DNA from: Amyelois transitella
Taxonomy: Eukaryota; Arthropoda; Insecta; Lepidoptera; Pyralidae
Length of the DNA: 64,000 nucleotides
Direction of reading: 5' to 3'
Assembly: GCF_032362555.1 (NCBI RefSeq)
Contig: NC_083529.1
Location: 558,001 to 622,000, forward strand
Below are positions 11,601 to 23,600 of this stretch, piece by piece. Each line of letters starts with the position of its first letter. Position 1 is the first letter of the stretch. Position numbers and translations under genes: made by a program. Below the pieces are notes generated by a model. That model was given only the letters and a program-made list of their open reading frames with translations, ran no database searches and was not told the origin of the DNA.

Positions 11601-14600
11601 CGGAGTACGCGCCCGTGTGTATGTACGTGTGTATGTACGTGTGTATGTAGGGTGTATGTAGGGTGTATGTAGGGTGTATACCTGCGGCTTGTGCGGCGGC
11701 GGCTGGTAGTAGGCGGTGCCGCTGGTGTAGAGCGCGGAGTACGCGCCCGTGTGTATGTACGTGTGTATGTAGGGTGTATGTAGGGTGTATGTAGGGTGTA
11801 TGTAGGGTGTATACCTGCGGCTTGTGCGGCGGCGGCTGGTAGTAGGCGGTGCCGCTGGTGTAGAGCGCGGAGTACGCGCCCGTGTGTATGTACGTGTGTA
11901 TGTAGGGTGTATGTAGGGTGTATGTAGGGTGTATGTAGGGTGTATACCTGCGGCTTGTGCGGCGGCGGCTGGTAGTAGGCGGTGCCGCTGGTGTAGAGCG
12001 CGGAGTACGCGCCCGTGTGTATGTACGTGTGTATGTACGTGTGTATGTAGGGTGTATGTAGGGTGTATGTAGGGTGTATACCTGCGGCTTGTGCGGCGGC
12101 GGCTGGTAGTAGGCGGTGCCGCTGGTGTAGAGCGCGGAGTACGCGCCCGTGTGTATGTACGTGTGTATGTACGTGTGTATGTAGGGTGTATGTAGGGTGT
12201 ATGTAGGGTGTATACCTGCGGCTTGTGCGGCGGCGGCTGGTAGTAGGCGGTGCCGCTGGTGTAGAGCGCGGAGTACGCGCCCGTGTGTATGTACGTGTGT
12301 ATGTAGGGTGTATGTAGGGTGTATGTAGGGTGTATGTAGGGTGTATACCTGCGGCTTGTGCGGCGGCGGCTGGTAGTAGGCGGTGCCGCTGGTGTAGAGC
12401 GCGGAGTACGCGCCCGTGTGTATGTACGTGTGTATGTAGGGTGTATGTAGGGTGTATGTAGGGTGTATGTAGGGTGTATACCTGCGGCTTGTGCGGCGGC
12501 GGCTGGTAGTAGGCGGTGCCGCTGGTGTAGAGCGCGGAGTACGCGCCCGTGTGTATGTACGTGTGTATGTACGTGTGTATGTAGGGTGTATGTAGGGTGT
12601 ATGTAGGGTGTATACCTGCGGCTTGTGCGGCGGCGGCTGGTAGTAGGCGGTGCCGCTGGTGTAGAGCGCGGAGTACGCGCCCGTGTGTATGTACGTGTGT
12701 ATGTACGTGTGTATGTAGGGTGTATGTAGGGTGTATGTAGGGTGTATACCTGCGGCTTGTGCGGCGGCGGCTGGTAGTAGGCGGTGCCGCTGGTGTAGAG
12801 CGCGGAGTACGCGCCCGTGTGTATGTACGTGTGTATGTAGGGTGTATGTAGGGTGTATGTAGGGTGTATACCTGCGGCTTGTGCGGCGGCGGCTGGTAGT
12901 AGGCGGTGCCGCTGGTGTAGAGCGCGGAGTACGCGCCCGTGTGTATGTACGTGTGTATGTACGTGTGTATGTAGGGTGTATGTAGGGTGTATGTAGGGTG
13001 TATACCTGCGGCTTGTGCGGCGGCGGCTGGTAGTAGGCGGTGCCGCTGGTGTAGAGCGCGGAGTACGCGCCCGTGTGTATGTACGTGTGTATGTACGTGT
13101 GTATGTAGGGTGTATGTAGGGTGTATGTAGGGTGTATACCTGCGGCTTGTGCGGCGGCGGCTGGTAGTAGGCGGTGCCGCTGGTGTAGAGCGCGGAGTAC
13201 GCGCCCGTGTGTATGTACGTGTGTATGTAGGGTGTATGTAGGGTGTATGTAGGGTGTATGTAGGGTGTATACCTGCGGCTTGTGCGGCGGCGGCTGGTAG
13301 TAGGCGGTGCCGCTGGTGTAGAGCGCGGAGTACGCGCCCGTGTGTATGTACGTGTGTATGTACGTGTGTATGTAGGGTGTATGTAGGGTGTATGTAGGGT
13401 GTATACCTGCGGCTTGTGCGGCGGCGGCTGGTAGTAGGCGGTGCCGCTGGTGTAGAGCGCGGAGTACGCGCCCGTGTGTATGTACGTGTGTATGTAGGGT
13501 GTATGTAGGGTGTATGTAGGGTGTATGTAGGGTGTATACCTGCGGCTTGTGCGGCGGCGGCTGGTAGTAGGCGGTGCCGCTGGTGTAGAGCGCGGAGTAC
13601 GCGCCCGTGTGTATGTACGTGTGTATGTAGGGTGTATGTAGGGTGTATGTAGGGTGTATGTAGGGTGTATACCTGCGGCTTGTGCGGCGGCGGCTGGTAG
13701 TAGGCGGTGCCGCTGGTGTAGAGCGCGGAGTACGCGCCCGCCGCGCTCGCGGCCGCGTTCGTGGTCTGCGCCGCGCACACGCTCGCGCCGGGCTGCACAA
13801 ACACATTCACTTATACCTCGTGGCGACATCTATACGTCGCAACTCACAATAACAAAATCACGCGACGCTATCCGGTCAGAAACAACGAAAAATCTAAATC
13901 GCGCAAGCTAAGATTTCACGGATTGGACCATATATACAACCTCCGACACAACATCGTGTGTTGCGCGGTTCCCCATGCATAACACCAGCCTACGAGAGAT
14001 TGTCCTTTAGTGGTGGGCGAGCCCGAACTATCGCTCCCGCTGCAACCCAGACCAATCGGAAAAAGTCATTTTCAGATTCATGCCCTGGCCGGAATTCGAA
14101 CCCGGGACTCGCGGTGAGGATGCAACCGTGACTAAAGCCAGGAAGATGTGACTCTTAGGAGACAGATAGAGAAACTGATAATACTCGTACTTCTTCCTCC
14201 TGGCTTTAGTCCCGGTTGCATCCTCACCACTCTGGAGAGGAGCCAGGGGTGTGCTTTAAATCATGGATCCTGGATTGGGTGAGTCAGGTTTTTACACGAA
14301 GCGACTCCCGTCTGGCCTTAGCAACCTGTAGGCAACCTTCTTTGTGTACGCCATAGCAAAGGTTACCATGGTTTTGTTTAGCTAGTTAAAAAATGTCAGA
14401 TATAATTTTTACTGTCAAATATTTTTCATTTTATTTCCATAATATAATGTTCAGGCGCGACAGTGTTGACAACTGCACGCACGCAGCGCGTAACAAGTTT
14501 AAGCGTACCGCATTACATTACAACATATTCTTAGTGTTAAAATCTAAAAAATGATTCTTCGACACAGCCCGCCGCGTCATCTCAGTGGATCCCAGCCAAA

Positions 14601-17600
14601 TCTCACGGACCACTCGAATGTGGAACATCAGGTGACTTTTAGGAAGAGGAAGAATCCTCACGATTTTGATGCTGAACATTTTGATCGAAAATTGGATGAG
14701 AAGATCACGGAAATGCGTTCAAATATCATTACAAACATCAATACTTACGGTAATTTAGAGGATTATAGAACTTTCTCCTTACTTTGAAAAAGGCTGTGAA
14801 TACTTGAACATTCTCTAAATTAATTACATTACACTGTGTGAAGATCGTATTAAAATAATCTTTCTTATTTTTGGACGTATGTAAAATCTAAAAAGCAATC
14901 AGGTGACATCCCTAACAGAATGTATGACGTTAATAACGACCCACTCACTACAGGCAAAGAGATTTGTTTTCACCTATTTTCACTCAGTTTTTGTGCATCC
15001 CAGTTCCGTAGGACCACACCTTGATTTATTATTACATGATTGTGATAATTCTACTTCAATATCCATAAATACAATAACTATAGACAAAGATTATATTGCC
15101 TACGAAGTAGAACATATTGATTTGCGTAAAAGTGCGGGCGCAGATGGTATTCCTTCGATTTTTATCCATAGTTGTGCTGATGCTCTAACCTTACCGTTAT
15201 AAATAATTTTCAAAAAATCGATAGATCTGGTGTCTTTCCAAATAAATGGAAAAAAGCACTAGTCACCCCTATACCTAAGAACAATCGACGAGACTTTATT
15301 TCTGAACATAGACCTGTATCTAAACTAAATAAGTTTAGCCAAATCTTTGAAAAAATTGTCACTAGACAGCTATTTGATTCTCTGAAGAACGTATTTCTCC
15401 TAACCAGCATGGATTTTTCAAAAGTAGAAGCGTAGAAACTAATATGGCTACTTTTGTTGATCATCTGTCAAATGCTATTGAAAAAGATATACAGGTAGAT
15501 GTCGTGTACACTGACTTTTCTAAAGCATTTGATAAAATCAGACATAATTTATTAATGTTAAAACTTAAGAAAATCGGTGTGCATAGCAACTTACTCAAGT
15601 GGGTCAACTCTTATATAAGAAATCGAAGTCAGGCTATACCTATACCTATGTGTCAAAGGGTTTTGTTCTGGTTTCTTGCCTATCTCGTCAGGTGTACCAC
15701 AAGGTTCCCACTTAGGTCCGTTACTGTTTACTGTATATGTTAATGATATAGAGGTTTATCTCGGAAATACTAATCAACTATTCTACGCTGGCGATACCAA
15801 AATCTTTCGAGTTGTTGCTAGTGTTGATGATTGTAATAAGATCCAACAAGATTTAGATTCACTGTGCGAGTATTGTGGTCATAATCAGTTATTCCTAAAT
15901 ATCGAAAAGTGCCGGGTGATAACATATACTTGTAAAAAGAATTGTATTAAATATAATTATAATCTTAATCATACTCCGTTGACTAGGGTTGACTCACTTC
16001 GAGATTTAGGTATCATGATAGACAGTAAACTAAGCTTTAAAAATCACATTATCCGCAGAGCTTTCAAAAATCTCGGCTTCATTAATAGAATCTCCAAGCC
16101 CTTTAAAAATCATGACACTATCAAGATCCTCTATTTCAGTTTTGTAAGAACCATTTTGGACTTTTGCAGTAGCATCTGGAATACCAATTATCAGGTTGAT
16201 GTGGATGCTGTTGAGAGAGTACAAAAGAGATTTTTAAAGATTCATAACTTTAGAACATGCTTAATAAACACCTCTTACAATGATTCCCTTGTTCACCATA
16301 AGCTTCTTTTCCTAGAAGATCGTCGAACTCAATTCGACATAACATTTTTGTACAAAATTCTTAACAGTTTCGTGGGTTCTCCTACTCTCTTGTCAAAGAT
16401 TAACTTCATTAGTAAAGCTCGTCTTCCGGTTGGTAACACTCGTCATCTAAACATATTTGTGCCACTTCGCCTTCTCAAGAACTACACTCGAATAAATATC
16501 TTCTACCGCAGTTTGAAACGCTATAACAAGGACTGACATTGACCTATTCTCGCAATCACTGCAGACTCTAAAAAGGAAATTATTCCTATCACTTTTCAAC
16601 AGCATCGTAAAATAATTAAATAAAAGCTCCTTTAATTTATACGTGTAAACTATTTATGTTATGTATTACGTTAACCAGTTACTTATATGTATATCTATTT
16701 TGTCAATTGTTATATTGTCAACACTAGCATAATTTATATGTTTTTTGTTAAATTTTTCGGCGCTATTTGCCTATTTAATATTTAATTCCTAGTGTAAAAA
16801 TAAATAATTTTAAATTTGATTATTTCTCTCCTCTTTTCTCCTTCCATCTCCCGTAGTGGATAACGTAACTTTGCGACTATGCTTCCTACAAACCTTCGCA
16901 GGGGAACCTAACCCGTAACTGACAATAATCTATACTAATATTATAAAGCTGAAGAGTTTATTTGCTTGTTTGAACGCGCTAATCTCAGGAACTACTGGTT
17001 CGAATTGAAAAATTCTTTTGGAGTTGAATAGACCATTTTTCGAGGAAGGCTTTAGGCTATATAACATCACGCTGCAACTATAAGGATCGAAGATATAATT
17101 GAAAATGCGAAAAAAAAACGGGTAAAATTATTCATCCTTGAGGGCTTCAATGATGCCCAAAATAACTATTCCACGCGGACGAAGTCGCGGGCACATCTAG
17201 TTAGTTACCTGATAAGAGTTAATCATCGGCTGGTACTGCGTGAGGGTGACGCTGGACGGATATGTGCTCATCGCGGACGCGGCAGTCAGCGAGGGGTTTG
17301 TGGAGTTCACCTGTAACAGACAGACATACATACACATTGTATGTATATATAGGTATACTCTTATGTAGATTTTACGTTCTGTTCTTCAAAATCGCAATTG
17401 ACTAAGTAAATTTGTTTTTATAAATAAAGTTATTTTAAAAAAAATGCCGTACCGTGCCGTGTGGTTCCCGGCACCAATAAAAAAAAAGGAATAGGACTAC
17501 TCCATCTCTTTCTTAGTGAATGTCGAAAAAGGCGACTAAGGGATGGGCTTGTAAACTCGAAATTCTTCTTTTAGGCGATGCGGCTAGCAACCTGTCACTA

Positions 17601-20600
17601 ATTGAATATCAATTCCATCATGAATCTAGATAGGTGAACGTGGCCTCTTTCAGTCTTTTGATGACTATTGCCTCTGCCTATCCCGCAATAGATATACACG
17701 TGACTATATGTATGTACTTGAGGCCGCCCGCGACTTCGTCCGCGTGGAATCATTGCCGCAGGGACTCCGGGATAAAAAGTAGCCTATATATTATTCTGGA
17801 TCTTCAACTACTACCAAATTTCATCGTAATCGGTTCAGTAGTTTTTGCGTGAAAGAGTAACAAACATTCATGCGGCTGACACACTCACAAACTTTCGCAT
17901 TTATAATATTAGTATAGAAAAAATTCCAATTGTGCCGTGTGGCTCCCGGCACCAATATAAAAAAGAATAGGCCCACTCCATCTCTTTCCCACGTTTATCG
18001 TAAAGGGCGACTAAGGGATAGGCTTACAAACTTGGGATTCTTTTTTAGGCGATGGGCTAACAACCTGTCACTATTTGAATATCAATTCTATCTTAAAGCC
18101 AAATAGCTAAAAGTAGCCTATCAGTCTTTTCAAGACAGTTGGCTCTGTCTACCCCGCAAGGGATATAGACGTGACCATATGTATGTATAGGAAAAATTCC
18201 AACTCACTTGTGGTGCATAAACATTGGTCCCGTACACCGGCGGCAGGTGAGCGTGGTGCGGCGTGTACACGTTCTGCTGCTGCTGTTGTTGCGGCTGTTG
18301 TTGTTGTTGCTGTGCCTGCTGTTGTTGTTGTTGTTGTTGTGGCGGCTGCGGCTGCGCGGGCGGCTGCAGCGGCGCGGGCTGCGCGGGCGGCGGCTGCTGC
18401 GGCGCGACCGCCGGCTGGAACCATCATTGTACAGTTGAACAAATATTGTTTATTATTGCCACGTCTGTATCCCTTGCTGGGTAGGCAGAGGCGACTGTTT
18501 AAAGACTGAAAGGCCACGTTGTACGGCTTTAGAATGGTAATGAGTTTTATATTGGAATTCGCTTTAAAACCATGAATTATTTTGGATATATCCAAGCTAA
18601 TATTATAAATGAGACAATAAGTTTGTTTTGTTATTTTCTGTTATTGGAAAAAGTTAACATACTGTACCGACCCTGCGGCTTTCGTACGGGTGTTTAATTC
18701 GTCGCTTTTTATAGATAGTCGCATTTGATTAGCTGACTTTTGTAGATTGTACTAAAATCTTCTTTTTCTTTTCGATGGCATTAAATTATTCGCTTTTTGT
18801 AGATGGCGCTTAATTCACACGTGCAAAGTTGCCGGTACAAGCTAGTCTATAAGCGCGTTCAAACAAACAAACTCTTCAGCTTTATAATATTAGTATTTAT
18901 ATATACAGGGTGACTTTTAATTCAACTGCATAAATTTAACTGTTAAGTGTATTCATCTAAAGGATATTTGAAAACGTTAAAAGAAAAATATCGGTTCACA
19001 TTTCAGAAAGTACGAAAAAAATAAAAGTATTAAAATCCACGATCCTAAATACGTCATATCACCCCGGCCGGCGGAAAAGTGACGCGTAAGATCCAGAGGT
19101 CAACGACACAATTCATTCAGCTGAGCGATCTCGACAACTGTACTTTACTGGATCTTGATACTAGAGAAATAATTTTTCAAATTATTCAGACATTTATTTA
19201 CATGGTTAGTTTTAATTTCTTTTTGTAGTATTGGTCTTTAATAAAGCGTGTGACGTAGTTTTTGAGGGTTTTAAATGTGAAAATGATGACGTTTAATTTA
19301 AATAAAAATAGGCTCAAACGGCTCAGAAGCATGGGTATAGTCTATGTTTAAAAGGATGCAGTTGTTTTAAATGTCACCCTGTATATATATATATATACGA
19401 CAGTAACCTTGGCGCGGCCGGGCTTGCCGTGCGGCGCGGGCGGCGCGTCGGCGGCGGACACGCTCAGCTGCTTCATGCACGCCGACAGCTGCTTCTCTAG
19501 CGCTGGAACAACATGCACATTTCATTGAATACTTGATGGCCTCTGTGGCGCAGCGGTAATACGCTTGTCTGTAACACCGGGGGTCCCGGGTTCGAATCCC
19601 GGCCAGGGCGTGATGAGAAAAGAACTTTTTCTGATTGGCCTGGGTCTTGGACGTTTATCCATATAAGTATTTATTATTATTACAAAATATAGTATCGTTG
19701 AGTTAGTATCTCGTAACACAAGTCTCGAACTTACTTCGAGGCTAACTCAATCTGTGTAACTTGTCCCGTATATATTTATTTATTTATTGAATACTTGAAC
19801 AATAATATCAAATTTCAATGTTCAGAAGAGAGAGTCAGTGGTCTAATCGGTAAGGTGCCCGGTTAAAATGCGTGTGGCGCGGAATGGCACAGGTTCGAAT
19901 CCCACCACGGCCAATGACTATTACCGAAGTTCTTTATAAATAGATTTAGAATTAGAACATCTTTATAGTAGGTTTGGAATGAACAAAGAGAAAAAAAAAG
20001 TAACCTTTTGAATGAGAAATTTAAAAAAAGAAAAAGTTAATACATACATATAATCACATCTATATCCCTTGCGGGGTAGACAGAGCCAACAGTCTTGTAA
20101 AGACTGATAGGTCACGTTCAGCTATATTTGGCTTTAAGATAGAATTGAAATTCAAATAGTGACAAGTTGCTAGCCCATCGCCTAAATAAGAATCCCAAGT
20201 TTGTAAGCCTATCCCTTAGTCGCCTTTTACGACATCCATGGGAAAGAGATGGAGTGGTCCTATTCTTTTTTGTATTGGTGTCGGGAACCACACGCAAAAA
20301 GTCAATGCATTCTTTATTTATGTACGACAAATTTGCATTCATTCAACCATTTAATTGAATGAACTATACAAACAGCCGGTCTATTTAGCACGATTTTTAC
20401 TCGAATACAACGTGATAATGTCGTTTCGTTCTAGCATCGTGCGGTTTGTAATTATATTGTTACCAACTTATATTGTTACTGTTGTTTTATTATAATTAAT
20501 AATATCTGAATTATCATGCAGTAAATTGAAGATTAGCATGGTAATATATATGTACAAAACTCTGAAAATTCTAATATCGCGATTTAGAATCAGTTCGTCT

Positions 20601-23600
20601 ATTAGCTAAGGCGTGGCGTGGTGCCTATGAAAATGGCAAATAACTTCTACTTTCTATATAAAATATAAACACTAAACTCATTGACCAGATATTTGCACAC
20701 ATACATATATTATATAATCACGTCTCCATCCTTTGCCGGGTGACACAGCCAACACTCTTGCTAATATGATCAGTCTTCAAAATTCTTGCTGGCTCTGTCT
20801 ACCCCGCAAGGTATATTATAGACGTATGGATAGATTATTTGTATATATATATGTATATAAAGACTCTGAATGTGGATGAAGCGAAGGAAGTATGCCAGAG
20901 ATCGTGGCAAGTGAGAAGATGTAGTCTCTGCGTACCCCTCCGGGAAAGAGGCGTGATTTTATGTATGTACTAGCGACCCGCCCTGGCTTCGCACGGGTGC
21001 AAAATTATAAATGTTATTATACATAAAAACCTTCCTCTTGAATCACTCTACCTGTTACAAAAGACCGCATCAAAATCCGTTATCCATCAAATTTTAAAGA
21101 TTTAAGCATACAGCCAAACAGACTAAAATAGCGACTTTGTTTTATACTATGTAGTGATGTATGTATGTATATATGTAGACTCACTGGTGGTGTTGTTGGT
21201 GACCGGCTGCTCGGCGGAGTTGGTGGCGGCGCCGTCCGCCGCCGGCAGCGGGGAACTCAACTGCGGGACGAAACAACAATAGAATAGAATATAATTATTT
21301 TTAAAATTGGATAAAAGGTATCACTTATTGACGTCACATCACTTAAATCTTTAATATGAGCCGTGTGGTTCCCGGCACCAATACAAAAAAGAACAAGACC
21401 ACTCCCATCTCTTTCCCATGGATGTCGTAAAAGGCGATTAAGGGATAGGCTTACAAACTTGGGATTCTTTTTTGGGCGACGGGCTAGCAACCTGTCACTA
21501 TTTGAATCTCAATTTTATCATTAGGCCAAATTTCATTCAGTTCAACGTTTAGCTGATCGTGGCCATTCAGTCTTTTCAATACTGTTGGCTCTGTCTCTGT
21601 AATGTTATTGTAAATAGTAATTTGGGTTCTTATGTAAGTGACAACTTGTCTTAATGAGAATAAATGTCTTTAAACCTAAACCTATCTGTCTACCCCGCAA
21701 GGGATATAGACGTGACCATATGTATGTATGTGTGTTATATATAAACAACTGAAATAATAGTAGGGCAGCCCACGAGGCTTAATTGGAATTTACGCGAGCG
21801 TCATAGAGACCTATGGAGTTGCGAAGGTTAGATGATGAGAAGAAAAAAAACGTACCATTTTATCGGTGGGGGGAGCGGCTATAGATTATCAAAAATGTAA
21901 ATAAAAACACTTCCACGGAAAACATAGTCCAGAATGAATAGACACTGCGATCCAACCCGGCTGCCCAGCGTGGTCGACTGTGGGTAAAATCCCCCCATTT
22001 CTGGGGAGGCTTTAGCCCAGCAGTGGACTTTTAGAAGCTGTTAAGGTAACACCGTGTGGCTGTGGGCGGGGTGGGCGTCCTCCTCGCCGGCGGGCGGTCT
22101 CACCGTGTGGCTGTGGGCGGGGTGGGCGTCCTCCTCGCCGGCGGGCGGTCTCACCGTGTGGCTGTGGGCGGGGTGGGCGTCCTCCTCGCCGGCGGGCGGT
22201 CTCACCGTGTGGCTGTGGGCGGGGTGGGCGTCCTCCTCGCCGGCGGGCGGTCTCACCGTGTGGCTGTGGGCGGGGTGGGCGTCCTCCTCGCCGGCGGGCG
22301 GTCTCACCGTGTGGCTGTGGGCGGGGTGGGCGTCCTCCTCGCCGGCGGGCGGTCTCACCGTGTGGCTGTGGGCGGGGTGGGCGTCCTCCTCGCCGGCGGG
22401 CGGTCTCACCGTGTGGCTGTGGGCGGGGTGGGCGTCCTCCTCGCCGGCGGGCGGTCTCACCGTGTGGCTGTGGGCGGGGTGGGCGTCCTCCTCGCCGGCG
22501 GGCGGTCTCACCGTGTGGCTGTGGGCGGGGTGGGCGTCCTCCTCGCCGGCGGGCGGTCTCACCGTGTGGCTGTGGGCGGGGTGGGCGTCCTCCTCGCCGG
22601 CGGGCGGTCTCACCGTGTGGCTGTGGGCGGGGTGGGCGTCCTCCTCGTGCGGCTGGCCGGCGTCCAGCGTGTCGGGCGAGAGAGCCCCGAACTGCACGTC
22701 CAGGAACATGGCCGACGAGGACTCCCCGCCGCCGGGCATCTCCACCGCCGACGACGGGATCTGAAACGGGAACACATCAATCAATCAATCGATCGTTGCG
22801 AAAAAATTACACAAATCCTATAGATCTCCGTATATTCCTAGGTTTTGATATTGTTCAGACTATTGTCTTGTATCTTAAGTAACGTAACATTTTTACTGTC
22901 TGTGTGTGTGTGTGTGTGTGTGTCTGTCTGTACAGTACCTTGCTGGGCGGCGGCAGGCGCGCCCGCTGCTTCCTGCCGTCGTGGTAGGCGGGGTAGTGGT
23001 ACGTGTGTACTGTTGCCGTGGTGTCTGTGTGTGTGTGTGTGTCTGTCTGTACAGTACCTTGCTGGGCGGCGGCAGGCGCGCCCGCTGCTTCCTGCCGTCG
23101 TGGTAGGCGGGGTAGTGGTACGTGTGTACTGTTGCCGTGGTGTCTGTGTGTGTGTGTGTGTCTGTCTGTACAGTACCTTGCTGGGCGGCGGCAGGCGCGC
23201 CCGCTGCTTCCTGCCGTCGTGGTAGGCGGGGTAGTGGTACGTGTGTACTGTTGCCGTGGTGTCTGTGTGTGTGTGTGTGTCTGTCTGTACAGTACCTTGC
23301 TGGGCGGCGGCAGGCGCGCCCGCTGCTTCCTGCCGTCGTGGTAGGCGGGGTAGTGGTACGTGTGTACTGTTGCCGTGGTGTCTGTGTGTGTGTGTGTGTC
23401 TGTCTGTACAGTACCTTGCTGGGCGGCGGCAGGCGCGCCCGCTGCTTCCTGCCGTCGTGGTAGGCGGGGTAGTGGTACGTGTGTACTGTTGCCGTGGTGT
23501 CTGTGTGTGTGTGTGTGTCTGTCTGTACAGTACCTTGCTGGGCGGCGGCAGGCGCGCCCGCTGCTTCCTGCCGTCGTGGTAGGCGGGGTAGTGGTACGTG

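Larger units (their letters stand above)
14440..16830 (+). mobile_element. Jockey-type non-LTR retrotransposon, decayed
   Basis: Inserted in lig intron 15, antisense to the gene. Contains an ORF1-like fragment (14551-14787) and an RT region (14903-16536) followed by AT-rich sequence with aataaataat near 16798. Target duplications could not be fixed. A separate repeat fragment lies just upstream (14150-14340). Confidence 0.5.

Noticed and set aside
10328..13829. Three overlapping minus-strand ORFs of about 1,140-1,160 codons
   Set aside because: They are the exon 16 array read through donors in shifting frames; lig exon 16 ends at 13673 and exon 17 follows in phase.
18171..18509. Plus-strand ORFs opposite lig exon 14
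   Set aside because: Antisense of the CAG/CAA-rich poly-Q exon.
19838..19915. Genuine tRNA gene
   Set aside because: Box A/B present but no clean acceptor stem or anticodon loop.
20118..20342. Small conserved ORF of the type PKFVSLSLSRLLRHPWERDG in family B copies
   Set aside because: Recurs only because the repeat recurs; start, end and frame differ between copies.
22054..22823. Two plus-strand ORFs of 236-255 codons
   Set aside because: Antisense reading of the 51-bp array and exon 11.
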